Below are positions 45,439-54,173 of a stretch of DNA of 64,000 bases, piece after piece. Below the pieces are notes generated by a model. The model made no database searches, had not been told where the DNA came from, and saw nothing but the letters and a program-made list of their open reading frames with translations. Source of the stretch: G963662905 sp963662905 (GTDB lineage Bacteria > Bacteroidota > Bacteroidia > Bacteroidales > WRLA01); assembly GCA_963662905.2 (NCBI GenBank), contig CAXXFD010000003.1, positions 620,001-684,000 on the forward strand, read 5' to 3'. A program made the translations under genes and the position numbers. Within the stretch, counting starts at the first letter, position 1. Each line of letters begins with the position of its first letter.

Positions 45439-46110
45439 CTAACTGCCAGCTTCATTCTTCTCGCCTTCAGATTTCTTAAAATCTATTAACGGATTAGGAT
45501 CTTTGTCGAAATCAATACCGGATATGGAATAGCAGATACGGGAGTGGGAGTGGGATACCCTTTCTTTAACTACATTCAAGCCACTATCGTTTGCCTCAAA
45601 GGACACAGAACGGTTAATATTCAGGCCTCGGCTGACTTCTTCAACATCATGGTTGGCGCCATAATAGCAGATTTCCCATTTCTTCTCACGCAGCCCGCCC
45701 ACCAGATTTTTCAATTGTTGCCGGTCAATTTCTTTTGATGCGTTTTCATACCCATCGGTGATAATGGCTGCATTTACCCAACTGCCATCATTGTTTTTCT
45801 GCAATTCCCTGATTTTCCCGAATGCAATCATCATTGCATCGTAAAGTGGAGTCATGGCTTGCGGTGAATAGTCTTCCAGCGACATGGCCTGGCACTCACT
45901 AATCGGTTTATCAGAAATTAGCTCTTTGATGCCATTGCTGTTGAAGCTAAAAAGGCTCAGGCTGTGCTCCTGTTCTGGAAATTTAGCCGCTTGTGCCGTC
46001 ATTGATTCAAATATTTCTTTCAGATTGGACAGTGTGCTTTCTGCTATCATTCCCATGCTTCCGCTTTCATCTAAAACGATCAGGTTAAATACTTTGGTTC
46101 TCTTTTGCAT
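45439..46110 (-). CDS. Cytoplasmic vWA-domain protein
   Basis: This 223-residue protein has the MIDAS metal site: 'VLDESGSMG' at residues 13-21 (DxSxS), Thr in 'AMTPLYDAMM' near 86 and Asp in 'AIITDGYENA' near 115. It has no signal peptide or membrane helix and is almost entirely the vWA domain. It binds a protein partner through Mg; the partner is unknown. No adjacent MoxR ATPase or kinase is present to suggest one. Confidence 0.88.
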   Translation of the reverse strand: MQKRTKVFNLIVLDESGSMGMIAESTLSNLKEIFESMTAQAAKFPEQEHSLSLFSFNSNGIKELISDKPISECQAMSLEDYSPQAMTPLYDAMMIAFGKIRELQKNNDGSWVNAAIITDGYENASKEIDRQQLKNLVGGLREKKWEICYYGANHDVEEVSRGLNINRSVSFEANDSGLNVVKERVSHSHSRICYSISGIDFDKDPNPLIDFKKSEGEKNEAGS

Positions 46111-46623
46111 GATAAAAATGTGTTTGGTTACTACTGATATTAATTTGTGTGCTCAATAATGCCGGCAAGATACTACTGAAAAATGCACTTTATGTGCAGT
46201 TTTGAAATCTGTGTGTTTTATTATAAAAATATCTTGCTGATGTTGCTTTCATCCAAGATGTCGCTGTTCGCAAACTAATCGTTGCACATGGCTACATCAC
46301 ACACTTCTCCTCACTCATTCCTCATTATGCGATCTGAAACCTTAAGTTGTTATACTTCATTGCAACTAAAATAACAAAACATACCCATTCCCTGAGCAAA
46401 AATATAAACCATAGGCGGCAACATTCTTAACCTGATAAAAGGATTGTAACTGAAATGCAAGCCAGATTTTGGAAAATCAAAATCAGAAAAACAACTGGAT
46501 ATGATTTGATCAAAGCAAATCTCAGCTTTACTCCTCTCCTACTCCATGGTTTTGAAAGACAATTAAGGATGTACATTGGAATCAAACCACTGCGCACTTA
46601 TGTACATTTTGATGTACATTCAA
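46111..46623. other. Intergenic region between the vWA gene and tRNA-Pro
   Basis: No supportable gene. A short imperfect hairpin (aaaatgcac/gtgcagttt) lies about 50 bases upstream of the vWA start and may be regulatory. A 68-codon plus-strand frame at 46455-46661 runs into the tRNA terminator and is not called. Confidence 0.45.
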
Positions 46624-46659
46624 CAAAAAAGCCTGTCACAAACTTCTTTGTAACAGGCT
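46624..46659 (-). terminator. Terminator of the tRNA-Pro gene
   Basis: On the minus strand, stem agcctgttacaaa / tttgtgacaggct (13 bp, one G-U) with loop gaag is followed by a run of T. It begins 11 bases after the tRNA 3' end. Confidence 0.9.
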
Positions 46660-46669
46660 GATTTCCAAG

Positions 46670-46743
46670 TCGGAGTGGGGAGACTCGAACTCCCGACCTC
46701 TTGACCCCCAGTCAAGCACGCTAACCAACTGCGCCACACCCCG
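46670..46743 (-). tRNA. tRNA-Pro (anticodon GGG)
   Basis: The 74-base cloverleaf on the minus strand has acceptor arms CGGGGTG / CACTCCG (one G-U), D arm GCGCAGTTGGTTAGCGTGC, anticodon stem CTTGA / TCAAG with loop CTGGGGG giving anticodon GGG, and T arm GGGAG-TTCGAGT-CTCCC. The discriminator is A, and CCA is not encoded. Confidence 0.95.
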
Positions 46744-46827
46744 GATTTTCGTATAGAACTTTTCCGCTTAGCGGACTGCAAAAGTAGGCTTTTTTTGGAA
46801 ATTACAAAATAGCTTGCTGCGAAATTT

Positions 46828-47556
46828 TTATGAATTCGGCCGCCGATCGCCCAGCTGCGGTTTTTTAAAGAACCAGGTAATATTCCGGGCTTTGAAATAT
46901 TCGTAAAAACCAACATTCATCAGCAGAAGTAAAAGGGCATATACGCTGTCTTCTACCGGAATGGTTCCCAAACGGAAACCAAGGTTTTCCGCATCATTAT
47001 ACCAAACCACCTGATCAGGTATCCCTGAGCCGGTGAGTATGCCGTTTACTATAAAAAACGGAATGAGGATGATGAAAAAATGCAGGTAGAAGCGCCCCAG
47101 CCAGACTTCCCTGCGCCAGACAACAATCAGCAATGCGATCATCGTAAGTGAAAAAGTGAGGCCGGTGTACCATTTCAAAGGCGCAAAAATCAAAACAACA
47201 GCCAAAGTGGTATTGATCACCAAAGTAATCCAGGGGGCTGCTTTTCCAAGCACATCTTTTTTTATCAGATATTTGAGCGAATGATATGTAAATACACAGG
47301 CGTAGGGAATAGCGATAAAAAACATCCATTCTTCAATGGGCAAGTTTATTAAATCAATGCCCGTAAGGTAGGCCGGATTAAAGCCCCAGACGCCCATGGC
47401 GGTAAACCAAACATCCCACACAATAAAAAACGCAAGGGTAAGGAGCATGGCCGGGATAAAATATTTCCATTCCCTGTCGAAACGCAGCCTGCGGTCGAAA
47501 CTGGCAACGAACGGTATAAAAATGGAAAACAGATTGATCAACAGATAAGTAAACAC
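46828..47556 (-). CDS. crtY: Lycopene beta-cyclase, membrane type (fused CrtYc-CrtYd-like)
   Basis: This 242-residue protein has seven hydrophobic helices and two lycopene-cyclase domain halves. Each ends in a 'P-x-E-(E/D)' motif: 'INLPIEEWMFFIAIPY' near 70-85 and 'LGTIPVEDSVYALLLLL' near 195-211. The 'FTAMGVWGFNPAYLTG' segment is characteristic. It cyclises lycopene to beta-carotene in the membrane. It is the last gene of the carotenoid operon, starting 2 bases after the crtZ stop. Confidence 0.92.
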   Translation of the reverse strand: MFTYLLINLFSIFIPFVASFDRRLRFDREWKYFIPAMLLTLAFFIVWDVWFTAMGVWGFNPAYLTGIDLINLPIEEWMFFIAIPYACVFTYHSLKYLIKKDVLGKAAPWITLVINTTLAVVLIFAPLKWYTGLTFSLTMIALLIVVWRREVWLGRFYLHFFIILIPFFIVNGILTGSGIPDQVVWYNDAENLGFRLGTIPVEDSVYALLLLLMNVGFYEYFKARNITWFFKKPQLGDRRPNS

Positions 47557-47558
47557 AG

Positions 47559-48008
47559 CTATTTTTTAAATTCTTTTTGGTAATAGGCAAAAGGCGCAAT
47601 CAGAAATCCAAAATTGGACTGAACACCTTTTTTATGATGATCGGCATGTGCTTTTACAGTGGCTCTGAGGTACTTATTAGTAAAATCCATAGGTAGTTTC
47701 ATTCGGCGGTGCACATAAACATCATGGAAGAGGAAATAAGCGATACCATAAAGGAGAATACCAACACCGATATAAAACTGATAATCAAAGGCATTTTGTG
47801 AGCCATAATACATCAGCAAGATACTTGGAATTGCGAACATAACGGCAAAAGTATCATTCCATTCCCATTTTCGCCCGTCGCGAATGTGGTGGTCTTTGTG
47901 CAATACCCAAAGAAAACCATGCATTACATATTTATGTGTAAACCAGGCCATAAACTCCATAAAGAAAAATGCGGCCAAAACGATTGGGATGGCGAGATAC
48001 CAGCTCAT
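47559..48008 (-). CDS. crtZ: Beta-carotene hydroxylase CrtZ (fatty acid hydroxylase superfamily)
   Basis: This 149-residue membrane protein has the di-iron histidine boxes: 'HKYVMH' near 25-30, 'HKDHH' near 38-42, 'HDVYVHRR' near 94-101 and 'HADHH' near 121-125. It adds 3 and 3' hydroxyl groups to beta-carotene, giving zeaxanthin. It lies between idi and crtY with 2-base gaps on both sides. Confidence 0.94.
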   Translation of the reverse strand: MSWYLAIPIVLAAFFFMEFMAWFTHKYVMHGFLWVLHKDHHIRDGRKWEWNDTFAVMFAIPSILLMYYGSQNAFDYQFYIGVGILLYGIAYFLFHDVYVHRRMKLPMDFTNKYLRATVKAHADHHKKGVQSNFGFLIAPFAYYQKEFKK

Positions 48009-48010
48009 AA

Positions 48011-48538
48011 TTAATCCTTTCTTTTTTGATTAAAATATTCGTGCACCCTGTCAAAAGCAATACGGAACCAAACCGTATAATTCTGCGGGTGCGTGTCCAT
48101 ATCCTTTTTAATGTCATCAAGGCTCATGGCCTTCCATGAGTCCACTTCATCCGGATTTGCTTTGATTTCACCGGAATAATGTCCAACAAAAACATGATCG
48201 TATTCGTGTTCGGTCAGTCCTTGCCCGACATCGGCTTTATAGAGAAAGCTGAAAATTTCTTTCAAATCTGTATCGAATCCCATTTCCTCTATCAATCTAC
48301 GATGCACGGCATCATCGGTGCATTCGCCGGCGCGCGGATGGCTACAGCAGGTATTGGTCCATAAACCCGGGCTGTGGTATTTTCCCAGGGCCCTGCGATG
48401 GAGGATCAGGCGCTCCTGATCATCAAAAACAAAAATAGAAAACGCCCTGTGCAGCAAAGCTTTGTGATGCGCTTCCATTTTCTCCATCACGCCGGTTTCT
48501 TTGTCGTTTTCATCCACCAATATTACATGCTCTTTCAT
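48011..48538 (-). CDS. idi: Isopentenyl-diphosphate delta-isomerase type 1 (Nudix)
   Basis: This 175-residue protein shows the IDI signature 'LWTNTCCSHPRAGE' near 72-85 with the catalytic Cys. The Nudix-like 'RRLIEEMGFDTDL' is near 95, and the second catalytic Glu region 'LTEHEYDHVFVG' near 120. It interconverts IPP and DMAPP, supplying the carotenoid pathway. Its place in the crt operon fits that role. Confidence 0.95.
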   Translation of the reverse strand: MKEHVILVDENDKETGVMEKMEAHHKALLHRAFSIFVFDDQERLILHRRALGKYHSPGLWTNTCCSHPRAGECTDDAVHRRLIEEMGFDTDLKEIFSFLYKADVGQGLTEHEYDHVFVGHYSGEIKANPDEVDSWKAMSLDDIKKDMDTHPQNYTVWFRIAFDRVHEYFNQKRKD

Positions 48539-48645
48539 AATCCTCTTTTCTTATAGGTTGAGTCCCAAATTTAGGTAAAAACAACTCATCATCAAAAAGG
48601 TTCTTGATAATTAAGCCGTTTAACCCAAGTTTGATCTCAAAATTG

Positions 48646-49482
48646 CTACATCAGCTTAAAACTATAACGCACCAATGTTTTAGCCATCAAGCTAAATTTC
48701 AAGCTATTTGGAATACGGATGCGCTCACGCAGCAAGCGTGTTGCCTGTGTGCGTTTTATTTTTCGCAGCAGGGCATAAAAATATACATAGGCCAGCCAAA
48801 CGCCCAGGCGCGATGTTTTGGGCAGCATTTTGATGCCGGTATAGGCCACATGAAAATCGCTTTCAATTTCGAGTATCAGGCGGTTTTTTACCTGCTCGTT
48901 AAATACTTCAAGGTTTACATTGGGGAAATACGACCTGCCGAGATGCTGATAATCTGCTTTTAAATCACGCAGGAAATTAATCTTTTGAAAAGCTGAGCCC
49001 AGTTTCATGGCAAATGGCTTGAGTTTTTCATATTCGCTTTTATTGCCATCGAGGAAAACATTGAGGCACATCAGACCCACAACTTCCGCTGAACCAAGTA
49101 TATACTTATCGTAGGTTTCCTTATCGTACACACGGTCATCCAAATCCATTTCCATGCTGTCGAGGAAGGTATCAATGAGATCTTTTTCAATACCGAAACG
49201 GTTTACCGTGGTTTGAAAACTGTGCAAAATAGGATTTAAACTGAAACCATTTTGCACTGCCCGGTGCGTTTCTTCACGAAATTCTGCAAGATATTTGCGC
49301 TTATCGATATGATGGAAGGTATCCACTATTTCGTCTGCCAATCGAACGAATCCATAGATATCGTATATAGGGCCACGTAGTTTTGGCGCAAAAAAAGATA
49401 TACCAAAAGAAAAGGATGTCGTATAGGTATTCGTGGTAAACTTACTGGTTTTATGTGCTACTTTATTATATAATTCAGTCAT
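48646..49482 (-). CDS. crtB: Phytoene synthase
   Basis: This 278-residue squalene/phytoene synthase family protein has aspartate-rich motifs 'VRLADEIVDTF' near 46-56 and 'DLDDRVYDKETYDKY' near 132. The Bacteroidota-type 'TSFSFGISFFAPKLRGPIY' (residues about 22-40) is near the N-terminus. It condenses two GGPP to phytoene. It follows crtI by 19 bases in the same operon; about 107 bases separate it from idi. No GGPP synthase gene (crtE) is in the window. Confidence 0.94.
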   Translation of the reverse strand: MTELYNKVAHKTSKFTTNTYTTSFSFGISFFAPKLRGPIYDIYGFVRLADEIVDTFHHIDKRKYLAEFREETHRAVQNGFSLNPILHSFQTTVNRFGIEKDLIDTFLDSMEMDLDDRVYDKETYDKYILGSAEVVGLMCLNVFLDGNKSEYEKLKPFAMKLGSAFQKINFLRDLKADYQHLGRSYFPNVNLEVFNEQVKNRLILEIESDFHVAYTGIKMLPKTSRLGVWLAYVYFYALLRKIKRTQATRLLRERIRIPNSLKFSLMAKTLVRYSFKLM

Positions 49483-49501
49483 TTTTTTTTAGTTTTTTGG
49501 T

Positions 49502-50971
49502 TTATTTTAATGTCTTTTCGGCATAGGTTGCAGCCACTTTTCCTGAAATCAGCGATGGCGGCACACCCGGCCCGGGCACGGTCAGCTGACCGGCAAAAAT
49601 GAGATTGGATATTTTTTTATGACGCAGTGAAGGCTTTAGAATGGCGGTTTGACGCAGCGTATTGGCCAATCCATAAGCATTGCCTTTAAAGCTGTTGTAA
49701 TCGCTGATAAATTCTTCGTGCGCATAGCTATGTTTTACTTTTATACGGTTGCTGATGTCCTGTCCGCTCAGCTTTTTGATGCGTTCGATCAGCAATTGCA
49801 GATAATGATCGCGCAGTTTTTCATCGCTTTGCAGACCGGGCGCCAGGGGCACGAGCGCCACGAGGTTTTCATCACCTTCGGGAGCAACATGCGGATCGGT
49901 TTTGGATGTCAATGACACATAAAACCTTGGATTTTCAGGCCAGTTGTTCTTTTGATAAATGCTTTTAGAATGATCTTCAAAGGGAACATCAAACATCAGG
50001 TTGTGGTGTAACATATTGTCGATACGGCCATCAATGCCCAGATAAAAAAGCAGAGCTGATGGCGCCATTACTTTTTTATCCCAGTATTTTTTCGTGTAAT
50101 TGCTATATTCCGGAGGCAAAAGCTGCTGGTCAATGTGGTTATAATCAGCCGAGCCGATAATCAAATCTGCCTCAATTTCTCCTTGTGCAGTTGTAACACT
50201 GGATGCTTTTCCATTTATGATATTGATGGTTTCCACATTTTGGTTGAGCAGAATTTCCACGCCCAGCGATTCGGCCAGTTGCACCATAGCATCCACAACC
50301 GATTTAAAACCACCTTTCGGATACCATGTACCCAGCTTCATATCGGCATAATTCATCATGCTGTACATGGCAGGCGTTTCGGAAGGATCGGCTCCCAGGA
50401 ACAAAACCGGAAATTCCATGATATCAATCAATCTCTGATCTTTGAAATATTTGCGTACATGCTTGCTCATGCTGGAGAGCAAACTCAATTGCAAAGCACC
50501 TTTAAAAATCTTAGGATCAATAAATTCACGAATGGAAACTGAAGGTTTGTAAACGAATTCCTTCATCCCGATTTCATATTTTATGGCTGCATCATCCAAA
50601 AAGCGCTTGAGCTGATGACCTGCACCCGGCTCAATGCTTTCAAAAACTTTTTGCAGGGCTTTAAAATCTGCCGGGAGATCAGTAAAATTATTCTCGAAAT
50701 ACACACGGTAGGAAGGATCGAGGCGGATCAGTTCGTAAAAATCGGATGTTTTGTGGCCAAAATCCGCGAAGAAATCATCAAAGACATCGGGCAACCAATA
50801 CCAGCTCGGCCCCATATCAAAGGTAAAACCGCTGTCGGTCAGTGTTCTTGCACGACCTCCCGCCTGCCGGTGCTTTTCAAGTATGCTTACTTTAAAACCC
50901 GCTTTGGCAAGATATGCCGCGGCACTCAAACCACTAAAACCTGCTCCGATGACGATTGCTTTCTTTTGCAT
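49502..50971 (-). CDS. crtI: Phytoene desaturase
   Basis: This 489-residue protein has an FAD-binding N-terminus 'IVIGAGFSGLSAAAYLAKAG' (residues about 5-24), 'GGRARTLTDSGFTFDMGPSW' near 39 and the CrtI C-terminal signature 'IFAGQLTVPGPGVPPSLISG' near 459. It desaturates phytoene to lycopene. It is the first gene of the crtI-crtB-idi-crtZ-crtY operon. No exact TAnnTTTG box was found upstream. Confidence 0.95.
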   Translation of the reverse strand: MQKKAIVIGAGFSGLSAAAYLAKAGFKVSILEKHRQAGGRARTLTDSGFTFDMGPSWYWLPDVFDDFFADFGHKTSDFYELIRLDPSYRVYFENNFTDLPADFKALQKVFESIEPGAGHQLKRFLDDAAIKYEIGMKEFVYKPSVSIREFIDPKIFKGALQLSLLSSMSKHVRKYFKDQRLIDIMEFPVLFLGADPSETPAMYSMMNYADMKLGTWYPKGGFKSVVDAMVQLAESLGVEILLNQNVETINIINGKASSVTTAQGEIEADLIIGSADYNHIDQQLLPPEYSNYTKKYWDKKVMAPSALLFYLGIDGRIDNMLHHNLMFDVPFEDHSKSIYQKNNWPENPRFYVSLTSKTDPHVAPEGDENLVALVPLAPGLQSDEKLRDHYLQLLIERIKKLSGQDISNRIKVKHSYAHEEFISDYNSFKGNAYGLANTLRQTAILKPSLRHKKISNLIFAGQLTVPGPGVPPSLISGKVAATYAEKTLK

Positions 50972-51074
50972 TTCTGTTTAATTGATCTTAATAAATATTA
51001 AACAGAATTATTCTAAAGAAGTTCAATCAAAGAGAAAAGGATAAACAAATATTGGAATATTAATTCTCAGTCAT

Positions 51075-51404
51075 TCAATATAACCCTTGAACTTCATTTT
51101 TTAGAGGAGCGAGATACCGCTTCAATATAAGCCAAACAATAGTATTGTCAATGCTATCATACGAATGGATTAATCTGTTACGAAAAGCTATAATTTGTCT
51201 GCTGTTATTCAATATAATAGAGGACTCCTCTTTGGTGAATTTATTTATCGCTTCACCAATTATTCCCAACTGACGCTCCACAGCACTTTGCGTCTTAAAA
51301 TCCGTTTCATATGCATTAAAGGACGGAACATCTTCAATGAATGCTTCAATTAATTCAATTGCTATAAGCACATCAGACAGATACTTTTTTGCTCTTTCCG
51401 TCAT
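51075..51404 (-). CDS. hepT: HepT-like ribonuclease toxin (DUF86)
   Basis: This 109-residue helical protein has the HEPN RNase motif R-x4-H-x-Y, visible as 'RNRLIHSY' near residues 74-81, preceded by 'VERQLGIIGEAINKF'. HepT is an RNase toxin neutralised by AMPylation of the tyrosine in this motif by MntA. The gene overlaps mntA by 32 bases, so expression is strictly coupled. Confidence 0.93.
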   Translation of the reverse strand: MTERAKKYLSDVLIAIELIEAFIEDVPSFNAYETDFKTQSAVERQLGIIGEAINKFTKEESSIILNNSRQIIAFRNRLIHSYDSIDNTIVWLILKRYLAPLKNEVQGLY

Positions 51405-51708
51405 AAATTAAAACTTTAGTACGGTCTATAGTGGCTTTTAAAACTGGATTTTTAATAGAGGGTTCAGTTAATAGATCAACTTTCCGCTTAAAGAAATCTT
51501 CCAAATGATCCCAAAGGTTCATTAACTTTTCGCCTTTCCCAATTGGATCTGTATCATCAATCTCCACAAGTAAATCAACATCACTGCTTTCATCATCGAA
51601 ATCATCACGAACTGCTGACCCGAACGCATAAAGACTCTTTACATTGTAATAATTACAAATGTCGTGAAATTCCTTTAATCTAATTTTTATGTCAGACGTC
51701 ACTCTCAT
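51373..51708 (-). CDS. mntA: MntA-type nucleotidyltransferase antitoxin
   Basis: This 111-residue minimal nucleotidyltransferase has the G-S...D-x-D core 'FGSAVRDDFDDESSDVDLLV' (residues about 29-48), with the catalytic Asp pair in 'DVDLL'. It acts as antitoxin to HepT by AMPylating its tyrosine. It is the first gene of the pair. Its -7 box sits only 4 bases before the ATG, so the mRNA may be leaderless. Confidence 0.92.
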   Translation of the reverse strand: MRVTSDIKIRLKEFHDICNYYNVKSLYAFGSAVRDDFDDESSDVDLLVEIDDTDPIGKGEKLMNLWDHLEDFFKRKVDLLTEPSIKNPVLKATIDRTKVLIYDGKSKKVSV

Positions 51709-51712
51709 ACAT

Positions 51713-51720
51713 CAAAGATA
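51713..51720 (-). promoter_or_regulatory. -7 box (TATCTTTG) directly before mntA
   Basis: TATCTTTG ends 4 bases before the ATG at 51708. If this is the promoter, transcription starts at or next to the start codon. Confidence 0.55.
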
Positions 51721-51843
51721 TTAAAAATAGTTGGTTCTACTAGGAATTTCTTGGGTAATGATAATGTTTGAATAAGATAATTTTTCTTTCCACGAGATTC
51801 TATGTAGAGCCAAATAATTCAAAGCAATAAAACCGACATTCTC

Positions 51844-52893
51844 CTACACTCCATCCAGCAAATTATATTTCGCCTGGCGTTCTTTCCAGCGTTCGCGGGC
51901 ATATTTTTGCATATCTACAATGGTGTCTTTTTCGTCGATAATTTCCAGTCCGAGCAGGCTTTCGATGATATCTTCCATGGTTACGATGCCGTCCACGCCC
52001 CCGTATTCATCCACAATCAATGCGATATGTTCTTTATTTTCAAGCATTTTCTCCCAAAGAGCAAACAGAACCATTGTCTCCGGCACAATCAGGATATTGC
52101 GTTTTATATCTTTAAGCTGGAGCAAGTGCTTGTCCTGAGCCAGTTTCTCCATCACTTCCTGCCGAAAAACATAACCCGTAATATTTTCTTCATTTTCGTT
52201 ATAGACCGGGATTCGGGAATATTTCAGATAGTCTTTTTTCTTCAGAAACTCATTGAGACTGAGGTTTTCATCGGCAGTTACCAAAACCACGCGTGGCGTC
52301 ATAATCTGCTCGGCTTTCAGATTTTTGAGTTTCAGGATATTTTGCAGGATTTTGTGTTCTTTTTCGCTAAACACACCTTCATCGGCGCCAATATTGGTCA
52401 ATGCCGCAATTTCCTCACGGCTGGTGGTCTGTTCATCATTCGATTTTGAAAAAGCTCGCGTGATCACTGCCGACATCAGCACCAGCGGGTAAGTAATTAT
52501 GACCATAATATTGATCACGAAATAAGAAAAGCGCGCCAGACTGCGCCAGTAACGGGCGCCGATGGTTTTAGGGATGATTTCGGTAACAACCAGTATCAGC
52601 AGCGTCAGAACAGCGGAAACAATCCCAAACGAAGCTTCCCCAAAAACCTGAACTGCCTGAGCCCCAACACCCGCAGCTCCGATGGTATGCGCCACCGTAT
52701 TCATGCTCAGGATGGCAGAAAGCGGCTTATCAATCTTATTTTTCAAATCAATAAAGCTGGCTGCCCATTTATGGCCTTCGTCCTGCTTCACTATGAGGAA
52801 TGATTGCGGCGTAGATAGCAAAACCGATTCCATAATGGAGCACAGAAAGGACACAAAAAGCGCCAGAAAAAGGTAGGCAATGAGTAACAGCAT
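51844..52893 (-). CDS. CNNM/CBS-domain membrane protein (hemolysin C / CorB family)
   Basis: In this 349-residue protein the CNNM (DUF21) domain has about four membrane helices (1-150; 'MESVLLSTPQSFL', 'TEIIPKTIGARYW'). Two CBS domains follow, about 185-305, with 'IMTPRVVLVTADENLSLNEF' (residues about 196-215) and 'EYGGVDGIVTMEDIIESLLG' (about 289-308). A charged tail replaces the CorC_HlyC domain. Members act in Mg or other divalent cation efflux. It is monocistronic with its own box. Confidence 0.92.
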   Translation of the reverse strand: MLLLIAYLFLALFVSFLCSIMESVLLSTPQSFLIVKQDEGHKWAASFIDLKNKIDKPLSAILSMNTVAHTIGAAGVGAQAVQVFGEASFGIVSAVLTLLILVVTEIIPKTIGARYWRSLARFSYFVINIMVIITYPLVLMSAVITRAFSKSNDEQTTSREEIAALTNIGADEGVFSEKEHKILQNILKLKNLKAEQIMTPRVVLVTADENLSLNEFLKKKDYLKYSRIPVYNENEENITGYVFRQEVMEKLAQDKHLLQLKDIKRNILIVPETMVLFALWEKMLENKEHIALIVDEYGGVDGIVTMEDIIESLLGLEIIDEKDTIVDMQKYARERWKERQAKYNLLDGV

Positions 52894-52905
52894 TCTTTTT
52901 TCTTA

Positions 52906-52913
52906 CAAAGATA
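52906..52913 (-). promoter_or_regulatory. -7 box (TATCTTTG) for the CNNM/CBS gene
   Basis: TATCTTTG on the minus strand lies 12 bases before the ATG at 52893. Confidence 0.5.
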
Positions 52914-52954
52914 GAACAAACAAAAACGTTCCCGGGAATATTTTGATGATCGCC

Positions 52955-54130
52955 TTAATAAGTCAGCTTTCTCCAAAGCCATTCCAAAGGACCAAAGCGG
53001 AAATGTTTCAAGTAAAGCTTGCACAGGAAAAGCAGCGCAATGAAAGTAAGAACAGCCATCAGCACCAACTCAAAAGGAGCAAAACTCATGAATTTTCCAA
53101 AACCATAAGAATACATCAGGCTTGTAAAAAGCACGGAATACAGTATATAATTTGTAAGGGACAGGCGACCCGCATATTGTAATGGACCGAAAACCTTTAA
53201 TCCGGCTTTAGAGCCTAAAGCACTCATAAACAACAAAATATAGCTAGTAAGAAGAAAAAGGTTCGTGATTTCATAAACCCCCATATAAATTGCAGTTGCG
53301 TAAGGGTCATCGGGCTGTCCGCTGAGAATTCCAACAAGATCAGAAGTAAAAGTATTCATCAGTATGCCGCACGACAGCAACAAAACCCCGGCACTGAGCG
53401 AAAGCTTCATTGCGTTTTTCATTTTGCTCAGCACATTCAATTTCCCGAATAAAAACCCAAAGAGGAAAAAAGCGATAATTTTCGGGGCATAATACAAAAG
53501 GTTGATATAGCGAAAGGCCAGATATTCCTCGACGCGCAATGCAAAAATCTGCGGAAAGGCAGATGATGCATATATTTGCTTTACTTCAGGCAGTGCAATA
53601 TCGGCTGTAGAGCTTAAGGAATCGGGCAGGAAAGGAAAATGAACGCGGAATGCCAGATACAAAACAGGCGAAAAATAAAGGAAAAATGCAAGGGGCAGAA
53701 GCAGTCCGGAGGGCATCTTTCGCGATAAAAGCAGCAAAATGCCCATCAGCGAATACGACAAAAGAATATCACCGGCCCAAAAGAAAAGGATATGTGCCAG
53801 ACCGAAGACAAACAGAATGCCCAAACGGCGCATATAAAACCGAAAAAATCCCTTTTCACTGTCGCCAAGTTTTTGGTACTGAAGAAAAAATCCAATTCCG
53901 AAAAGAAGGGAAAACAGGCCAATAAATTTGTCGGCTGCATAATTGACAATCAGGCTAAAAACCTGACTATTCAGCGGATCTCCGAATTGCGCATAAAAGC
54001 CACTAAAATCGAAGAAAGAGGCATTATACCCAAAAACATTAACGAGCAATACGCCAAAAAGCGCAAAACCACGCAAAACATCCAGTTCGATGATGCGGTC
54101 TTTAGGTTGGGTTGGTGCAGTTTTGCGCAT
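52955..54130 (-). CDS. DUF418 family membrane protein
   Basis: This 391-residue protein has about nine to ten membrane helices. The N-terminus 'RIIELDVLRGFALFGVLLVN' (residues about 12-31) is diagnostic of the DUF418/DUF1624 group, as is the C-terminal DUF418 segment 'GRLSLTNYILYSVLF' near 325-339 with 'FGPLEWLWRKLTY' at the very end. Function is unknown; it resembles acyltransferase-type membrane proteins. It starts 43 bases after the esterase stop and may be co-transcribed. Confidence 0.88.
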   Translation of the reverse strand: MRKTAPTQPKDRIIELDVLRGFALFGVLLVNVFGYNASFFDFSGFYAQFGDPLNSQVFSLIVNYAADKFIGLFSLLFGIGFFLQYQKLGDSEKGFFRFYMRRLGILFVFGLAHILFFWAGDILLSYSLMGILLLLSRKMPSGLLLPLAFFLYFSPVLYLAFRVHFPFLPDSLSSTADIALPEVKQIYASSAFPQIFALRVEEYLAFRYINLLYYAPKIIAFFLFGFLFGKLNVLSKMKNAMKLSLSAGVLLLSCGILMNTFTSDLVGILSGQPDDPYATAIYMGVYEITNLFLLTSYILLFMSALGSKAGLKVFGPLQYAGRLSLTNYILYSVLFTSLMYSYGFGKFMSFAPFELVLMAVLTFIALLFLCKLYLKHFRFGPLEWLWRKLTY

Positions 54131-54173
54131 ATCTTTAAAATCTTTTTAAACCTGAAAATATGATGGTGGCTTC

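Noticed and set aside
46455..46661. 68-codon plus-strand ORF
   Set aside because: Ends inside the tRNA-Pro terminator hairpin and has no recognisable features.
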